A stretch of DNA of 64,000 bases. Source: Streptomyces virginiae (GTDB lineage Bacteria; Actinomycetota; Actinomycetes; Streptomycetales; Streptomycetaceae). The DNA is taken from contig NZ_JOAK01000019.1 in NCBI RefSeq assembly GCF_000720455.1, positions 1 to 64,000 on the forward strand, given 5' to 3'. This document shows, one piece after another, positions 56,219 to 64,000 of this stretch (positions are counted from its first letter, which is position 1; the number at the start of each line of letters is the position of its first letter). Under the pieces are notes generated by a model. That model saw nothing but the letters and a program-made list of their open reading frames with translations. It was not told where the DNA came from and searched no databases. The position numbers and the translations under genes were made by a program.

Positions 56219-57877
56219 TCACACGTTCGGGGGCGCGCCCTCGATCGGGCGCCCCCGGACCCCGGGCCGCCGCTGCCACGGCAACGGGCCACCGGGCGGC
56301 CGGTATCCGACGCCGAGCGCGTCCAACCGCGCGTAGTGCGGGGCCATTCGCTCCTCGAAGTCCGCGTAGTCGCGCTCCGGTGGCTCCGGCAGCCGCGACC
56401 ACACCACCTCCGCGAAGGCCGCGAGCCGCGGGAACACCTGGTAGTCGACCCGTCCCCGGTCCTGCGTCACCTCGGTCCACATGTTGGCCTGGGCGCCCAG
56501 TACATGGGCCGCGGCCTGCGGTGACAGCTTCGGCGGCACCGGCTCGAAGCGGTAGACGTCCTCCAGCGAGCGCACGTACCCGATGGGCATCGGCTCGTCC
56601 GTGCCGCCCGCCTGACGGTGGTCCAGGTACACCTGCTGCTCGGGGCACATCACCACGTCGTGCCCGGCCTCGGCGGCGGCGATGCCGCCCGCGTAGCCGC
56701 GCCACGAGGACACGGCCGCGCCCGGCGCGAGCCCGCCCTCCAGGATCTCGTCCCACCCGATGAGGCGCCGCCCGCGCTCGGCGAGCCAGCCGTCGAAGTG
56801 CCGGACGAACCAGGACTGCAGCCCGTCCTCCCCGTCCACGCCCAGCTCGCGGATCCGCTCCTGCGCGGCGGCGGAGGCCTTCCACTGCTCCTTGGGGCAC
56901 TCGTCGCCGCCCACGTGCACGAAGGGCGAGACCTCCGCCGGGAACAGCTCCAGCAGCTCCTCGAAGACCCCCTCGTAGAAGCGCAGCACGGCCTCGGTCG
57001 GCGCGAGCACGTTCTCGCAGATCCCCCAGTCGTCCCACACCCCGAGCGCCGTGGTGTCGACGACGTCGGTGTTGCCCAGCTCCGGGTACGCGGCGATCGC
57101 GGCCTGCGAGTGGCCGGGGACGTCGATCTCCGGGACCACGCTGACGTGCCGCTCGGCGGCGTAGGCGACGATCTCGCGGACGTCGTCCTGCGTGTAGAAG
57201 CCGCCGTGCGGGGTCTCGTTCCACTGCGGCGAGGCCCGGTGGCCCCACCGGCTGCGTTCCCGCCAGGCCCCGACCTCCGTGAGGCGCGGGTGGCGCTTGA
57301 TCTCGACCCGCCAGCCCTGGTCGTCCGTCAGGTGCAGGTGGAGGACGTTGAGCTTGTGGGCGGCGAGCAGGTCGATGTAGCGCAGCACCCCGTCCTTGGG
57401 CATGAAGTGCCGGGCCACGTCGAGCATGAGCCCGCGCCAGCCGAAGCGGGGGCCGTCCACGACGGTGCCGTGCGGCAGGCTCCACGCCCCCGGCCCGCCC
57501 GGCAGGGGCGCCCTGCGGTACGCGCCGGGTCCGAGCAGCTGGCGCAGGGTCTGGGCGCCCCAGAACAGGCCGGCCGCCGTCGCTCCCGCCAGCTCCACGC
57601 CGTCCGGGCCGACGTCGAGCCGGTAGGCCTCGGGGCCCAGGCCGCCGACGGCACCGGGGTCGAGGCGCAGCCGCAGCTCCCCGGCCCGGCCGGGTCCGGC
57701 CGGGGGCAGCTCCCAGCCGGTGGCCGCGCCCAGCTCGCGCCGCAGCCACCGTGCGGTGGTCCCGGTTCCCGGGCCGGCGGACAGGGCCGGTTCGGGGCCG
57801 AAGGTGTAGCGGCGCCCGCCCTCGTGGGGGACGGCGACCCGGGGTGCGGGGATCAGGCCCGTGCGGATCAGGTCCAT
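56219..57877 (-). CDS. Beta-N-acetylhexosaminidase (GH20)
   Basis: A 552-aa glycosidase that releases N-acetylglucosamine from chitin and glycan ends. The N-terminal GH20b-like domain is followed by the (beta/alpha)8 catalytic domain: GWRGLMLDVARHFMPKDGVL, LHLHLTDDQGWRVE, and the catalytic pair D325-E326 in HVGGDECPK. No signal peptide is seen, so it may be cytosolic and act on imported chitobiose. Upstream is the palindrome GTTGCGC-CCT-GCGCAAC. Confidence 0.95.
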   Translation of the reverse strand: MDLIRTGLIPAPRVAVPHEGGRRYTFGPEPALSAGPGTGTTARWLRRELGAATGWELPPAGPGRAGELRLRLDPGAVGGLGPEAYRLDVGPDGVELAGATAAGLFWGAQTLRQLLGPGAYRRAPLPGGPGAWSLPHGTVVDGPRFGWRGLMLDVARHFMPKDGVLRYIDLLAAHKLNVLHLHLTDDQGWRVEIKRHPRLTEVGAWRERSRWGHRASPQWNETPHGGFYTQDDVREIVAYAAERHVSVVPEIDVPGHSQAAIAAYPELGNTDVVDTTALGVWDDWGICENVLAPTEAVLRFYEGVFEELLELFPAEVSPFVHVGGDECPKEQWKASAAAQERIRELGVDGEDGLQSWFVRHFDGWLAERGRRLIGWDEILEGGLAPGAAVSSWRGYAGGIAAAEAGHDVVMCPEQQVYLDHRQAGGTDEPMPIGYVRSLEDVYRFEPVPPKLSPQAAAHVLGAQANMWTEVTQDRGRVDYQVFPRLAAFAEVVWSRLPEPPERDYADFEERMAPHYARLDALGVGYRPPGGPLPWQRRPGVRGRPIEGAPPNV

Positions 57878-57900
57878 GCGTCAGCCCTTCGCGGCAGCAT

Positions 57901-57917
57901 GTTGCGCCCTGCGCAAC
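57901..57917. promoter_or_regulatory. Palindromic operator candidate upstream of the hexosaminidase gene
   Basis: Perfect 7-bp arms GTTGCGC / GCGCAAC with a 3-nt centre, 24 nt before the start codon. It is not a dre site. It may bind a LacI- or ROK-type regulator. Confidence 0.5.
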
Positions 57918-58044
57918 GCACGTTCCGCCGGGTGCTCGTCGCGCCGACCCTAACGCGCCCCGCAGGCACGGCAAAGGCCCCCGGACGCACCGTGGTGCGC
58001 CGAGGGCCTCGGTCCCGCGAAGGGGAGGGGGAAGCAGGTCGGAC

Positions 58045-58329
58045 CTACTTGTCCTTGCCGCCCTTGTCCTTGTCCCCGCCGGGGCCCATGGACTCGTAGA
58101 TCTCCTTGCACATGGGGCAGACCGGGTACTTCTTCGGGTCCCGGCCCGGTACCCAGACCTTGCCGCAGAGCGCGACGACGGGGGTCCCGTCGAGCGCGCT
58201 CGCCATGATCTTGTCCTTCTGGACGTAGTGGGCGAAGCGCTCGTGGTCGCCGTCACCGTGCGACACCTGCGGCGTCGGCTCTACGAGGGTCCCCGTGCCA
58301 GTCCCGCGCTCGGGCTCAAGAGTGCTCAT
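58045..58329 (-). CDS. DUF3039 zinc-ribbon-like protein
   Basis: A 94-aa protein of the actinobacterial DUF3039 family: GDHERFAHYVQKDKIMASAL, PVVALCGKVWVP and PVCPMCKEIYESM, with three or four cysteines (C-x18-C-x2-C) able to bind zinc. Lysine/glycine-rich end. Conserved, function unknown, next to yqgE. Confidence 0.9.
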   Translation of the reverse strand: MSTLEPERGTGTGTLVEPTPQVSHGDGDHERFAHYVQKDKIMASALDGTPVVALCGKVWVPGRDPKKYPVCPMCKEIYESMGPGGDKDKGGKDK

Positions 58330-58358
58330 GGAACCCAGGGTACTTAACCCCGCGCCAG

Positions 58359-58919
58359 TCAGTTGAGCGACGGGTCGTCCGGATAGGTGGCGACCATCGC
58401 GAGTTCGCTGCGCTGGCGGCGCAGCACCGACCGCCACAGCCGCTCCGGGTCCGGCGAGGAGACGTCACCGGGCTCCGACTCCACCACGTACCAGGCACCC
58501 TCGCCCAGCTCCTCCTCCAGCTGGCCCGGCCCCCAGCCGGAGTAACCGGCGAAGATGCGCAGGCCCCCCAGGGCCGAGGCCAGCAGCTCCGGCGGCGCCT
58601 CCAGGTCGACCAGTCCGATCGCCCCGTGCACCCGGCGCCAGCCGAGCGGCCCCTCCTCGCCCGGGATGACGGCCAGCCCCAGGGCCGAGTCCAGCGCCAC
58701 CGGCCCGCCCTGGAACACCACGCCCGGGGCTCCGGCGAGCGGCGCCCAGGGCAGCAGGACGTCGCCGACGCCCACCGGGGTCGGCCGGTTGAGGACCACG
58801 CCGAGGGAGCCCTGCTCGTCGTGGTCGAGCAGCAGCACCACCGCGCGGTCGAAGTTCGGGTCCGCGAGGGCGGGGGTGGCCACGAGCAGCCGCCCTGTGA
58901 GGGAGGACACCTCGGTCAT
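58359..58919 (-). CDS. YqgE/AlgH family protein
   Basis: A 186-aa protein of UPF0301: start SLTGRLLVATPALADPNFDR, then VVLLLDHDEQGSLGVVLNRP, and FAGYSGWGPGQLEEEL. Widespread with unclear role. It lies 29 nt upstream of the DUF3039 gene on the same strand. Confidence 0.93.
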   Translation of the reverse strand: MTEVSSLTGRLLVATPALADPNFDRAVVLLLDHDEQGSLGVVLNRPTPVGVGDVLLPWAPLAGAPGVVFQGGPVALDSALGLAVIPGEEGPLGWRRVHGAIGLVDLEAPPELLASALGGLRIFAGYSGWGPGQLEEELGEGAWYVVESEPGDVSSPDPERLWRSVLRRQRSELAMVATYPDDPSLN

Positions 58920-59182
58920 GCCGCCATGATCCCGCACATCTGCCGTTTCCGGGGAGCGGGCGGGGAGATCGGATCGCCCGCAGCTCAGGGCGCACGGCAG
59001 CAGCGAGGAGCGCGTACGGACGAAGTGGGCGGAACGCAACACTCCGCCATGCGGTGGATACGGAGGGTGTTGTACCGAATTCATGACAGTCCTACGGCCA
59101 CGTCGGCCTTACGAACAAGGGGGTGGTGGCCCTTACCCTTTTCCCTGGCCCCCTGCCCACCCCTCTCCGGAACGCGAGATTC

Positions 59183-60526
59183 ATGACCGGCATCAGTGAC
59201 GATGTACTGCTTGTCCACGGCGGCACCCCGCTCGAGGGCGAGATCCGTGTCCGCGGTGCGAAGAACCTCGTGCCCAAGGCCATGGTCGCCGCTCTGCTCG
59301 GCAGCGGACCCAGCCGGCTGCGCAACGTTCCCGACATCCGTGACGTGCGTGTCGTACGCGGGCTGCTCCAGCTGCACGGGGTGACGGTCCGCCCCGGCGA
59401 GGAGCCGGGCGAGCTGGTGCTCGACCCGACCCACGTCGAGAGCGCGAACGTCGCCGACATCGACGCCCACGCGGGCTCTTCGCGCATCCCGATCCTCTTC
59501 TGCGGTCCTCTGCTGCACCGTCTCGGCCACGCCTTCATCCCGGGCCTCGGCGGCTGCGACATCGGCGGCCGGCCGATCGACTTCCACTTCGACGTGCTCC
59601 GCCAGTTCGGCGCGACCATCGAGAAGCGCGAGGGCGGCCAGTACCTGGAGGCTCCGCAGCGGCTGCGCGGCTGCAAGATCCGCCTGCCCTACCCCTCCGT
59701 CGGCTCGACCGAGCAGGTGCTGCTGACGGCCGTCCTGGCCGAGGGCGTCACCGAGCTCAGCAACGCCGCCGTGGAGCCGGAGATCGAGGACCTCATCTGC
59801 GTGCTGCAGAAGATGGGCGCCATCATCTCCATGGACACCGACCGCACCATCCGGATCACCGGTGTGGAGCGGCTCGGCGGCTACAACCACAAGGCCCTCC
59901 CGGACCGTCTGGAAGCCGCGTCCTGGGCCTCCGCGGCCCTCGCCACCGGCGGCAACATCTACGTGCGCGGCGCCCAGCAGCGCTCGATGATGACCTTCCT
60001 GAACACGTACCGGAAGGTCGGCGGCGCCTTCGAGATCGACGACGACGGCATCCGCTTCTGGCACCCGGGCGGCCCGCTCGACGCCATCGCGCTGGAGACG
60101 GACGTGCACCCCGGCTTCCAGACCGACTGGCAGCAGCCGCTCGTCGTGGCCCTGACGCAGGCCTCCGGCCTCTCGATCGTCCACGAGACGGTCTACGAGT
60201 CCCGGCTCGGCTTCACCTCGGCGCTCAACCAGATGGGTGCTCACATCCAGCTGTACCGCGAGTGCCTGGGCGGCTCGGCCTGCCGCTTCGGCCAGCGCAA
60301 CTTCCTGCACTCGGCGGTCGTCTCGGGCCCGACCAAGCTGCAGGGCGCCGACCTGGTCATCCCCGACCTGCGCGGCGGTTTCTCGTACCTGATCGCGGCG
60401 CTGGCCGCCGAGGGCACCTCGCGGGTCCACGGCATCGACCTGATCAACCGCGGCTACGAGAACTTCATGGAGAAGCTCGTGGAGCTCGGTGCGAAGGTCG
60501 AGCTCCCGGGCGGCGACCTCGTCTAG
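59183..60526 (+). CDS. murA: UDP-N-acetylglucosamine 1-carboxyvinyltransferase
   Basis: A 447-aa EPSP-synthase-fold enzyme catalysing the first committed step of peptidoglycan synthesis. It has the opening RVRGAKNLVPKAMVAAL, the catalytic loop GGCDIGGRPID with Cys125 (the fosfomycin target is present) and LVIPDLRGGFSYLIAALAAE near the end. The start at 59183 is preferred over 59123, which adds a non-family stretch. Confidence 0.94.
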   Translation: MTGISDDVLLVHGGTPLEGEIRVRGAKNLVPKAMVAALLGSGPSRLRNVPDIRDVRVVRGLLQLHGVTVRPGEEPGELVLDPTHVESANVADIDAHAGSSRIPILFCGPLLHRLGHAFIPGLGGCDIGGRPIDFHFDVLRQFGATIEKREGGQYLEAPQRLRGCKIRLPYPSVGSTEQVLLTAVLAEGVTELSNAAVEPEIEDLICVLQKMGAIISMDTDRTIRITGVERLGGYNHKALPDRLEAASWASAALATGGNIYVRGAQQRSMMTFLNTYRKVGGAFEIDDDGIRFWHPGGPLDAIALETDVHPGFQTDWQQPLVVALTQASGLSIVHETVYESRLGFTSALNQMGAHIQLYRECLGGSACRFGQRNFLHSAVVSGPTKLQGADLVIPDLRGGFSYLIAALAAEGTSRVHGIDLINRGYENFMEKLVELGAKVELPGGDLV

Positions 60527-60878
60527 CCCCTGGCGGCGTACGCCCGTACGCCCGTACGGACACCGAAAGCCCCCCGGGCCCCGCAAGGGCCCGGGGGGCT
60601 TTCGCACCCCCCGCCGCGTCCGGGAACCGTCCGGGAACCCCCGGGCGGCCCCCCGATGCGCCCCGGAGGCCTCTGACGGGCCCTGACGGGGCCTCACAGG
60701 GCCTGGCGGGGCCCGCGGGCCGGGGAGACGGCGGGACGGGCCGGGCGTCCCCGGACAGGCAGAAGGGCGGCCTCCCCGCCCGGGGTGGCCGCCCTTCACC
60801 GTTCTACGTACTACTGCTGCATTCAGCCGTGCTCGACGTTTCCGAGGACCTGCGCGGCCTCCGGCGCCGGGGCAGGAC
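60527..60878. other. 352-nt gap with two terminators and a GC-rich repeat patch
   Basis: Terminator of murA at 60565-60603 (GAAAGCCCCCCGGGCCC / GGGCCCGGGGGGCTTTC). Terminator of hup at 60762-60797 (GAAGGGCGGCC / GGCCGCCCTTC). Between them (60605-60760) is GC-rich sequence with repeats of GGGCCTGACGG-like units. No gene seen. Confidence 0.75.
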
Positions 60879-61160
60879 TTACTTGCCCTTGGCGGCTTCC
60901 TTGAGCTTGGAGCCCGCGGAGACCTTCACGCTGTAGCCGGCCGGGATCTGGATGGGGTCGCCGGTCTGCGGGTTGCGCGCGGTGCGAGCGGCACGGTGGG
61001 TGCGCTCGAAGGTCAGGAAGCCGGGGATGGTGACCTTCTCGTCGCCCTTGGCGACAATCTCGCCGACGGTCTCGGCGAGCGCGGCCAGAACGGCGTCGGC
61101 GTCCTTGCGGGTCACCTCGGCGCGCTCGGACAGAGCGGCCACCAGCTCACTGCGGTTCAT
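60879..61160 (-). CDS. hup: HU family DNA-binding protein
   Basis: A 93-aa nucleoid protein with the full HU fold: MNRSELVAALSERAEVTRKD, the FLTFERTHRAARTARNPQTG arm and IPAGYSVKVSAGSKLKEAAK. It binds bent DNA without sequence specificity. No long Lys/Ala tail, so it is the short HU (HupA type). Confidence 0.96.
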   Translation of the reverse strand: MNRSELVAALSERAEVTRKDADAVLAALAETVGEIVAKGDEKVTIPGFLTFERTHRAARTARNPQTGDPIQIPAGYSVKVSAGSKLKEAAKGK

Positions 61161-61461
61161 GTTGTACTCCCGTGTTCAACTTGCCTTAGAGGCGTGAGAT
61201 CGAAGCCGATGCTGCCAGGGCCCTAGGACAGTCCCCGGACCCGGGTCTGAACGTCAGACCCTCTCGCCCGGTTACGCATCCTGCCCCCACCAGCGGCGGG
61301 AAAGCCAATCCGGCACCCGCCGGGGTCACACGAAAAGCGCCACAGTCACGCCCCGGTGACGCTCCGTCCGCATCCGTGGGATGCGAACAGCGGAGCTCGT
61401 TGGCATCCCCGCAAACCCTAGAGGCGGCCCGGCGGGCCCGCATCTCGCGACGCGCCGGGGA
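61161..61461. other. 301-nt hup upstream region
   Basis: No gene seen. It holds the hup leader and promoter and the inverted repeat GGGTCTGA-ACG-TCAGACCC (61243-61261), which could be an operator or RNA hairpin; GGGAG lies 6-10 nt before the hup start. Confidence 0.5.
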
Positions 61462-62898
61462 TCAGGGAGCCGTGAGGCCCGTCACAGACCCGTTCTGCGC
61501 GGCCGAGGCGGCCTTGCGGACGGCGCCCGCCACCGCGCCGGCGACCTTGTCGTTGAACACCGACGGGATGATGTAGTTGGCGTTCAGCTCGTCCTCGCCG
61601 ACGACGTCCGCCAGCGCGGTCGCGGCGGCGAGCATCATGCTGGTGTTCACCGTGCGGGACTGGGCGTCCAGCAGACCGCGGAAGACGCCCGGGAAGACCA
61701 GCACGTTGTTGATCTGGTTCGGGAAGTCGGAGCGTCCGGTGGCGACCACGGCGGCCGTCTGGCGGGCCACGGCCGGGTCCACCTCCGGGTCCGGGTTCGC
61801 GAGCGCGAACACGATGGCGCCTTCCGCCATGGCGGCGACGTCCTCGCCGGACAGCACGTTGGGGGCCGAGACGCCGATGAACACGTCGGCGCCGACCACG
61901 GCCTCCTTCAGAGTGCCGGTGTAGCCCTCGGGGTTGGTGTTGTCGGCGATCCAGCGCAGCGGGGAGTCCGCCGCCGCGTCGACGAGGTCCGGGCGGCCCG
62001 CGTGCACGACGCCGTGGATGTCGGCGCTGACGGCGTTCTTCACGCCCGCCGCGAGGAGCAGCTTGAGGATGGCGGTACCGGCCGCGCCGGCGCCCGACAT
62101 GACGACCTTGACGTCCTCAACCGCCTTGCCCACCACGCGCAGTGCGTTGGTGAGGGCCGCGAGCACGACGATCGCGGTGCCGTGCTGGTCGTCGTGGAAG
62201 ACGGGGATGTCGAGGGCCTCGCGCAGCCGGGCCTCGATCTCGAAGCAGCGCGGCGCGGAGATGTCCTCCAGGTTGATGCCGGCGAAGCCCGGGGCGATGG
62301 CCTTGACGATCGCGACGATCTCGTCGGAATCCTGCGTGTCGAGGCAGATCGGCCAGGCGTCGATGCCGGCGAAACGCTTGAAGAGGGCCGCCTTGCCCTC
62401 CATGACGGGCAGCGCGGCCATCGGGCCGATGTTGCCCAGGCCCAGCACGGCGGAGCCGTCCGTCACGACTGCGACGGAGTTGCGCTTGATGGTGAGGCGG
62501 CGCGCGTCCTCGGGGTTCTCGGCGATGGCGGTGCACACGCGGGCGACGCCCGGGGTGTAGATCATCGAGAGGTCGTCACGGTTGCGGATGGGGTGCTTCG
62601 ACGACATCTCGATCTTGCCGCCGAGGTGCATCAGGAACGTACGGTCGGAGACCTTGCCGAGGCTGACGCCCTCGATGCCGCGCAGCTTCTCCACGATCTC
62701 GTCGGCGTGCGCGGTGGAGGTCGCGGCGATGGTGACGTCGATCCGCAGCTTCTCGTGGCCGGAAGCGGTCACGTCGAGACCGGTGACCGAGCCGCCGGAG
62801 GACTCCACGGCGGTGGTGAGCTGGGAGACCGCGGTTCCGCTCGCGGGCACTTCCAGGCGGACCGTCATCGAATACGAGACGCTGGGCGCCGTTGCCAT
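61462..62898 (-). CDS. NAD(P)-dependent malic enzyme with N-terminal ACT-like domain
   Basis: A 478-aa enzyme converting malate to pyruvate and CO2. Residues 1-85 resemble an ACT domain (VSYSMTVRLEVPASGTAVSQ), a regulatory module seen in actinobacterial malic enzymes. The catalytic part contains MIYTPGVARVC, VTDGSAVLGLGNIGP (active site), VFHDDQHGTAIVVLAAL and MSGAGAAGTAILKLLLAAG (nucleotide fold). Confidence 0.95.
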   Translation of the reverse strand: MATAPSVSYSMTVRLEVPASGTAVSQLTTAVESSGGSVTGLDVTASGHEKLRIDVTIAATSTAHADEIVEKLRGIEGVSLGKVSDRTFLMHLGGKIEMSSKHPIRNRDDLSMIYTPGVARVCTAIAENPEDARRLTIKRNSVAVVTDGSAVLGLGNIGPMAALPVMEGKAALFKRFAGIDAWPICLDTQDSDEIVAIVKAIAPGFAGINLEDISAPRCFEIEARLREALDIPVFHDDQHGTAIVVLAALTNALRVVGKAVEDVKVVMSGAGAAGTAILKLLLAAGVKNAVSADIHGVVHAGRPDLVDAAADSPLRWIADNTNPEGYTGTLKEAVVGADVFIGVSAPNVLSGEDVAAMAEGAIVFALANPDPEVDPAVARQTAAVVATGRSDFPNQINNVLVFPGVFRGLLDAQSRTVNTSMMLAAATALADVVGEDELNANYIIPSVFNDKVAGAVAGAVRKAASAAQNGSVTGLTAP

Positions 62899-63358
62899 GG
62901 CCGTGTTTCCTCTTCTGTCCCTGGTTCGCTTAACACACAGGGCCCGCGCTCCGCAGCAGGTGCGGCAGGACCTGTTGTCCGATCGTCCCACCTACCAGCC
63001 GGTACAAGGTAACCAGCTACAAATTTCGGAAAGACTCTTCCACCATACGAGATTTGAGGGGGCTTCGGAATGGTGGGGTCATACGAAACAGGTCCGCGCC
63101 CCCCACAGGTGGGGGGCGCGGACCTGGTTTCTCATACGTTTATGACACCGACCCGCCATGCTCGCCTCGCGGCAAGTGGTCGCTCTGAGCGACGAAGGTT
63201 GGGCCCGGGGGCTTGGATCGAGTCGGTGCCGTACCCAGGCTAACAAAGGATCGCCGAATGTGATCCCCCTGCTCGCGGTCCGTTCCGGGGACCACGCGCC
63301 CGGCCGCGGACCATCCGGCCGTACGCGGCCCCGGGCCGGCCCGATCGACGGGACACCC
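62899..63358. other. 460-nt gap with helicase terminator and malic enzyme promoter region
   Basis: The strong hairpin at 63085-63131 (CAGGTCCGCGCCCCCCAC / GTGGGGGGCGCGGACCTG core, extended by GAAAC/GTTTC) probably ends the leftward helicase transcript. The malic enzyme promoter lies at about 62940-63060, an AT-richer stretch. No gene seen. Confidence 0.65.
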
Positions 63359-64000
63359 CTACGGCAGCAGCAGCTCCGGCACTCCGTTCGCGTCCGGCTT
63401 GTCCCCTTCGGCCGAGACCACCGTCAGCTGCTGCGTCGCACGCGTCAGCGCCACGTACAGCACCCGCAGGCCCGCCGGGGACTCGTCCGCGATCTCCGCC
63501 GGGGAGACGACGACGGTGGCGTCGTACTCCAGGCCCTTGGCCTCCAGGCTGCCCAGCGCCACGGCCCGTTCGCCCAGGTCGGCGAGCCAGCCCGCGGCCT
63601 CCGCGCGCCGGTCCATGGCCACGACCACGCCGACGGTGCCGTCCACCTGCTCCAGCAGCCTCCGGGTCTCCTCCCGCACCACGTCGCCCAGCTCGCCCCC
63701 GGCGGCCGTGAACCGCGGCTGAAGTCCCGTGGAACGCACCGCCGACGGCGGCTCCATCCCGGGCATCGCCAGCCGCAGCACCCGGGAGGCGACCTCGGCG
63801 ACCTCGGCCGGGTTGCGGTAGTTCACCGTGAGCGTGAAGCGCCGGCGCGGCCGGGACCCGAGGGCCTCGTCGCGGGCGGCGGCCGCCTCCTCCGGGTCGG
63901 TCCAGGAGGACTGCGCCGGGTCGCCGACGACCGTCCAGGTGCCGTGCCGGCCCCTGCGGCCCACCATCCGCCACTGCATGGGCGTCAGGTCCTGGGCCTC
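63359..64000 (-). CDS. HelD-like superfamily I helicase, C-terminal part (runs off the window)
   Basis: The last ~213 residues of a UvrD-like / HelD-type ATPase. At the window edge the frame continues as EAQDLTPMQWRM (motif II region), then VVGDPAQSSW (motif III), NYRNPAEVAEV (motif IV) and VLYVALTRATQQLTVV (motif VI). HelD proteins remove stalled RNA polymerase and some confer rifamycin tolerance. The N-terminal part lies beyond position 64000. Confidence 0.85.
   Translation of the reverse strand, partial: EAQDLTPMQWRMVGRRGRHGTWTVVGDPAQSSWTDPEEAAAARDEALGSRPRRRFTLTVNYRNPAEVAEVASRVLRLAMPGMEPPSAVRSTGLQPRFTAAGGELGDVVREETRRLLEQVDGTVGVVVAMDRRAEAAGWLADLGERAVALGSLEAKGLEYDATVVVSPAEIADESPAGLRVLYVALTRATQQLTVVSAEGDKPDANGVPELLLP

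Overview
This 64 kb window is chromosomal DNA from an actinomycete, almost certainly Streptomyces. It has very high GC with strong third-position G/C bias, an SsgA-like sporulation protein, DasR-type operators in front of two N-acetylglucosamine PTS permeases, a CysM/CysO/Mec-type cysteine pathway, HU, MurA and malic enzyme side by side, and only a few TTA (bldA-dependent) codons. From memory, not computed, the gene order resembles the S. coelicolor core around nagF-nagE, ssgG, hpd, murA, hup and the malic enzyme gene. Most of the window looks like conserved core interspersed with lineage-specific insertions.

Layout. 0-3.6 kb (minus): a drug-type ABC exporter with two permeases and an ATPase, then a LiaF-like DUF1707 protein. 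3.7-8.0 kb: a bifunctional penicillin-binding protein, an SMR guanidinium exporter behind a guanidine-III riboswitch, a GroES-like protein, a DUF3618 protein and a BCP peroxiredoxin. 8.1-9.5 kb: an accessory cassette of two overlapping HNH endonucleases followed 17 nt later by an unusual tRNA with a UAG anticodon. 9.5-16.6 kb: rdgB, a lipoprotein, rph, then nagF / nagE1 / nagE2 with dre sites, a metallo-beta-lactamase-fold hydrolase and two small genes. 16.7-20.2 kb: cysM-cysO with a 35-codon leader peptide, mec and an amino-acid permease. 20.5-23.7 kb: clpS-DUF2017 and the pncB/pncA NAD salvage genes. 23.7-30.5 kb: an M6 (immune inhibitor A) protease, two RDD membrane proteins and an SsgA-like protein. 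30.5-39.2 kb: an FAD-linked oxidase, a TPR protein, HPPD with an Lrp regulator, an ArsR-like regulator with an MFS exporter, a Lon-like secreted protease and an IclR regulator. 39.5-43.5 kb: a DEAD helicase, a Doc-type toxin-antitoxin pair and a second MFS exporter.

43.8-50.4 kb (minus) is a six-gene type VII-secretion-type cluster: an orphan helical protein, a WXG/PPE-like protein, a mycosin protease, a small WXG protein, a 761-aa WXG protein with an EF-hand-like loop, and a lipoprotein. It has no visible EccC/EccD/EccE machinery. 50.4-55.9 kb is a xanthine-dehydrogenase-family operon in the order FAD, 2Fe-2S, molybdopterin, in which the iron-sulfur subunit carries an extra disordered, His-rich N-terminal region of about 530 residues. 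56-64 kb is core again: beta-N-acetylhexosaminidase, DUF3039, YqgE, MurA, HU, malic enzyme and the truncated C-terminal end of a HelD-like helicase.

The parts most worth follow-up are the HNH-HNH-tRNA cassette, the self-contained type VII substrate island, the enlarged iron-sulfur subunit, the cysteine leader peptide with the CysO tail that must be trimmed, the guanidine-III riboswitch, and a self-contained ArsR promoter/operator that looks leaderless.
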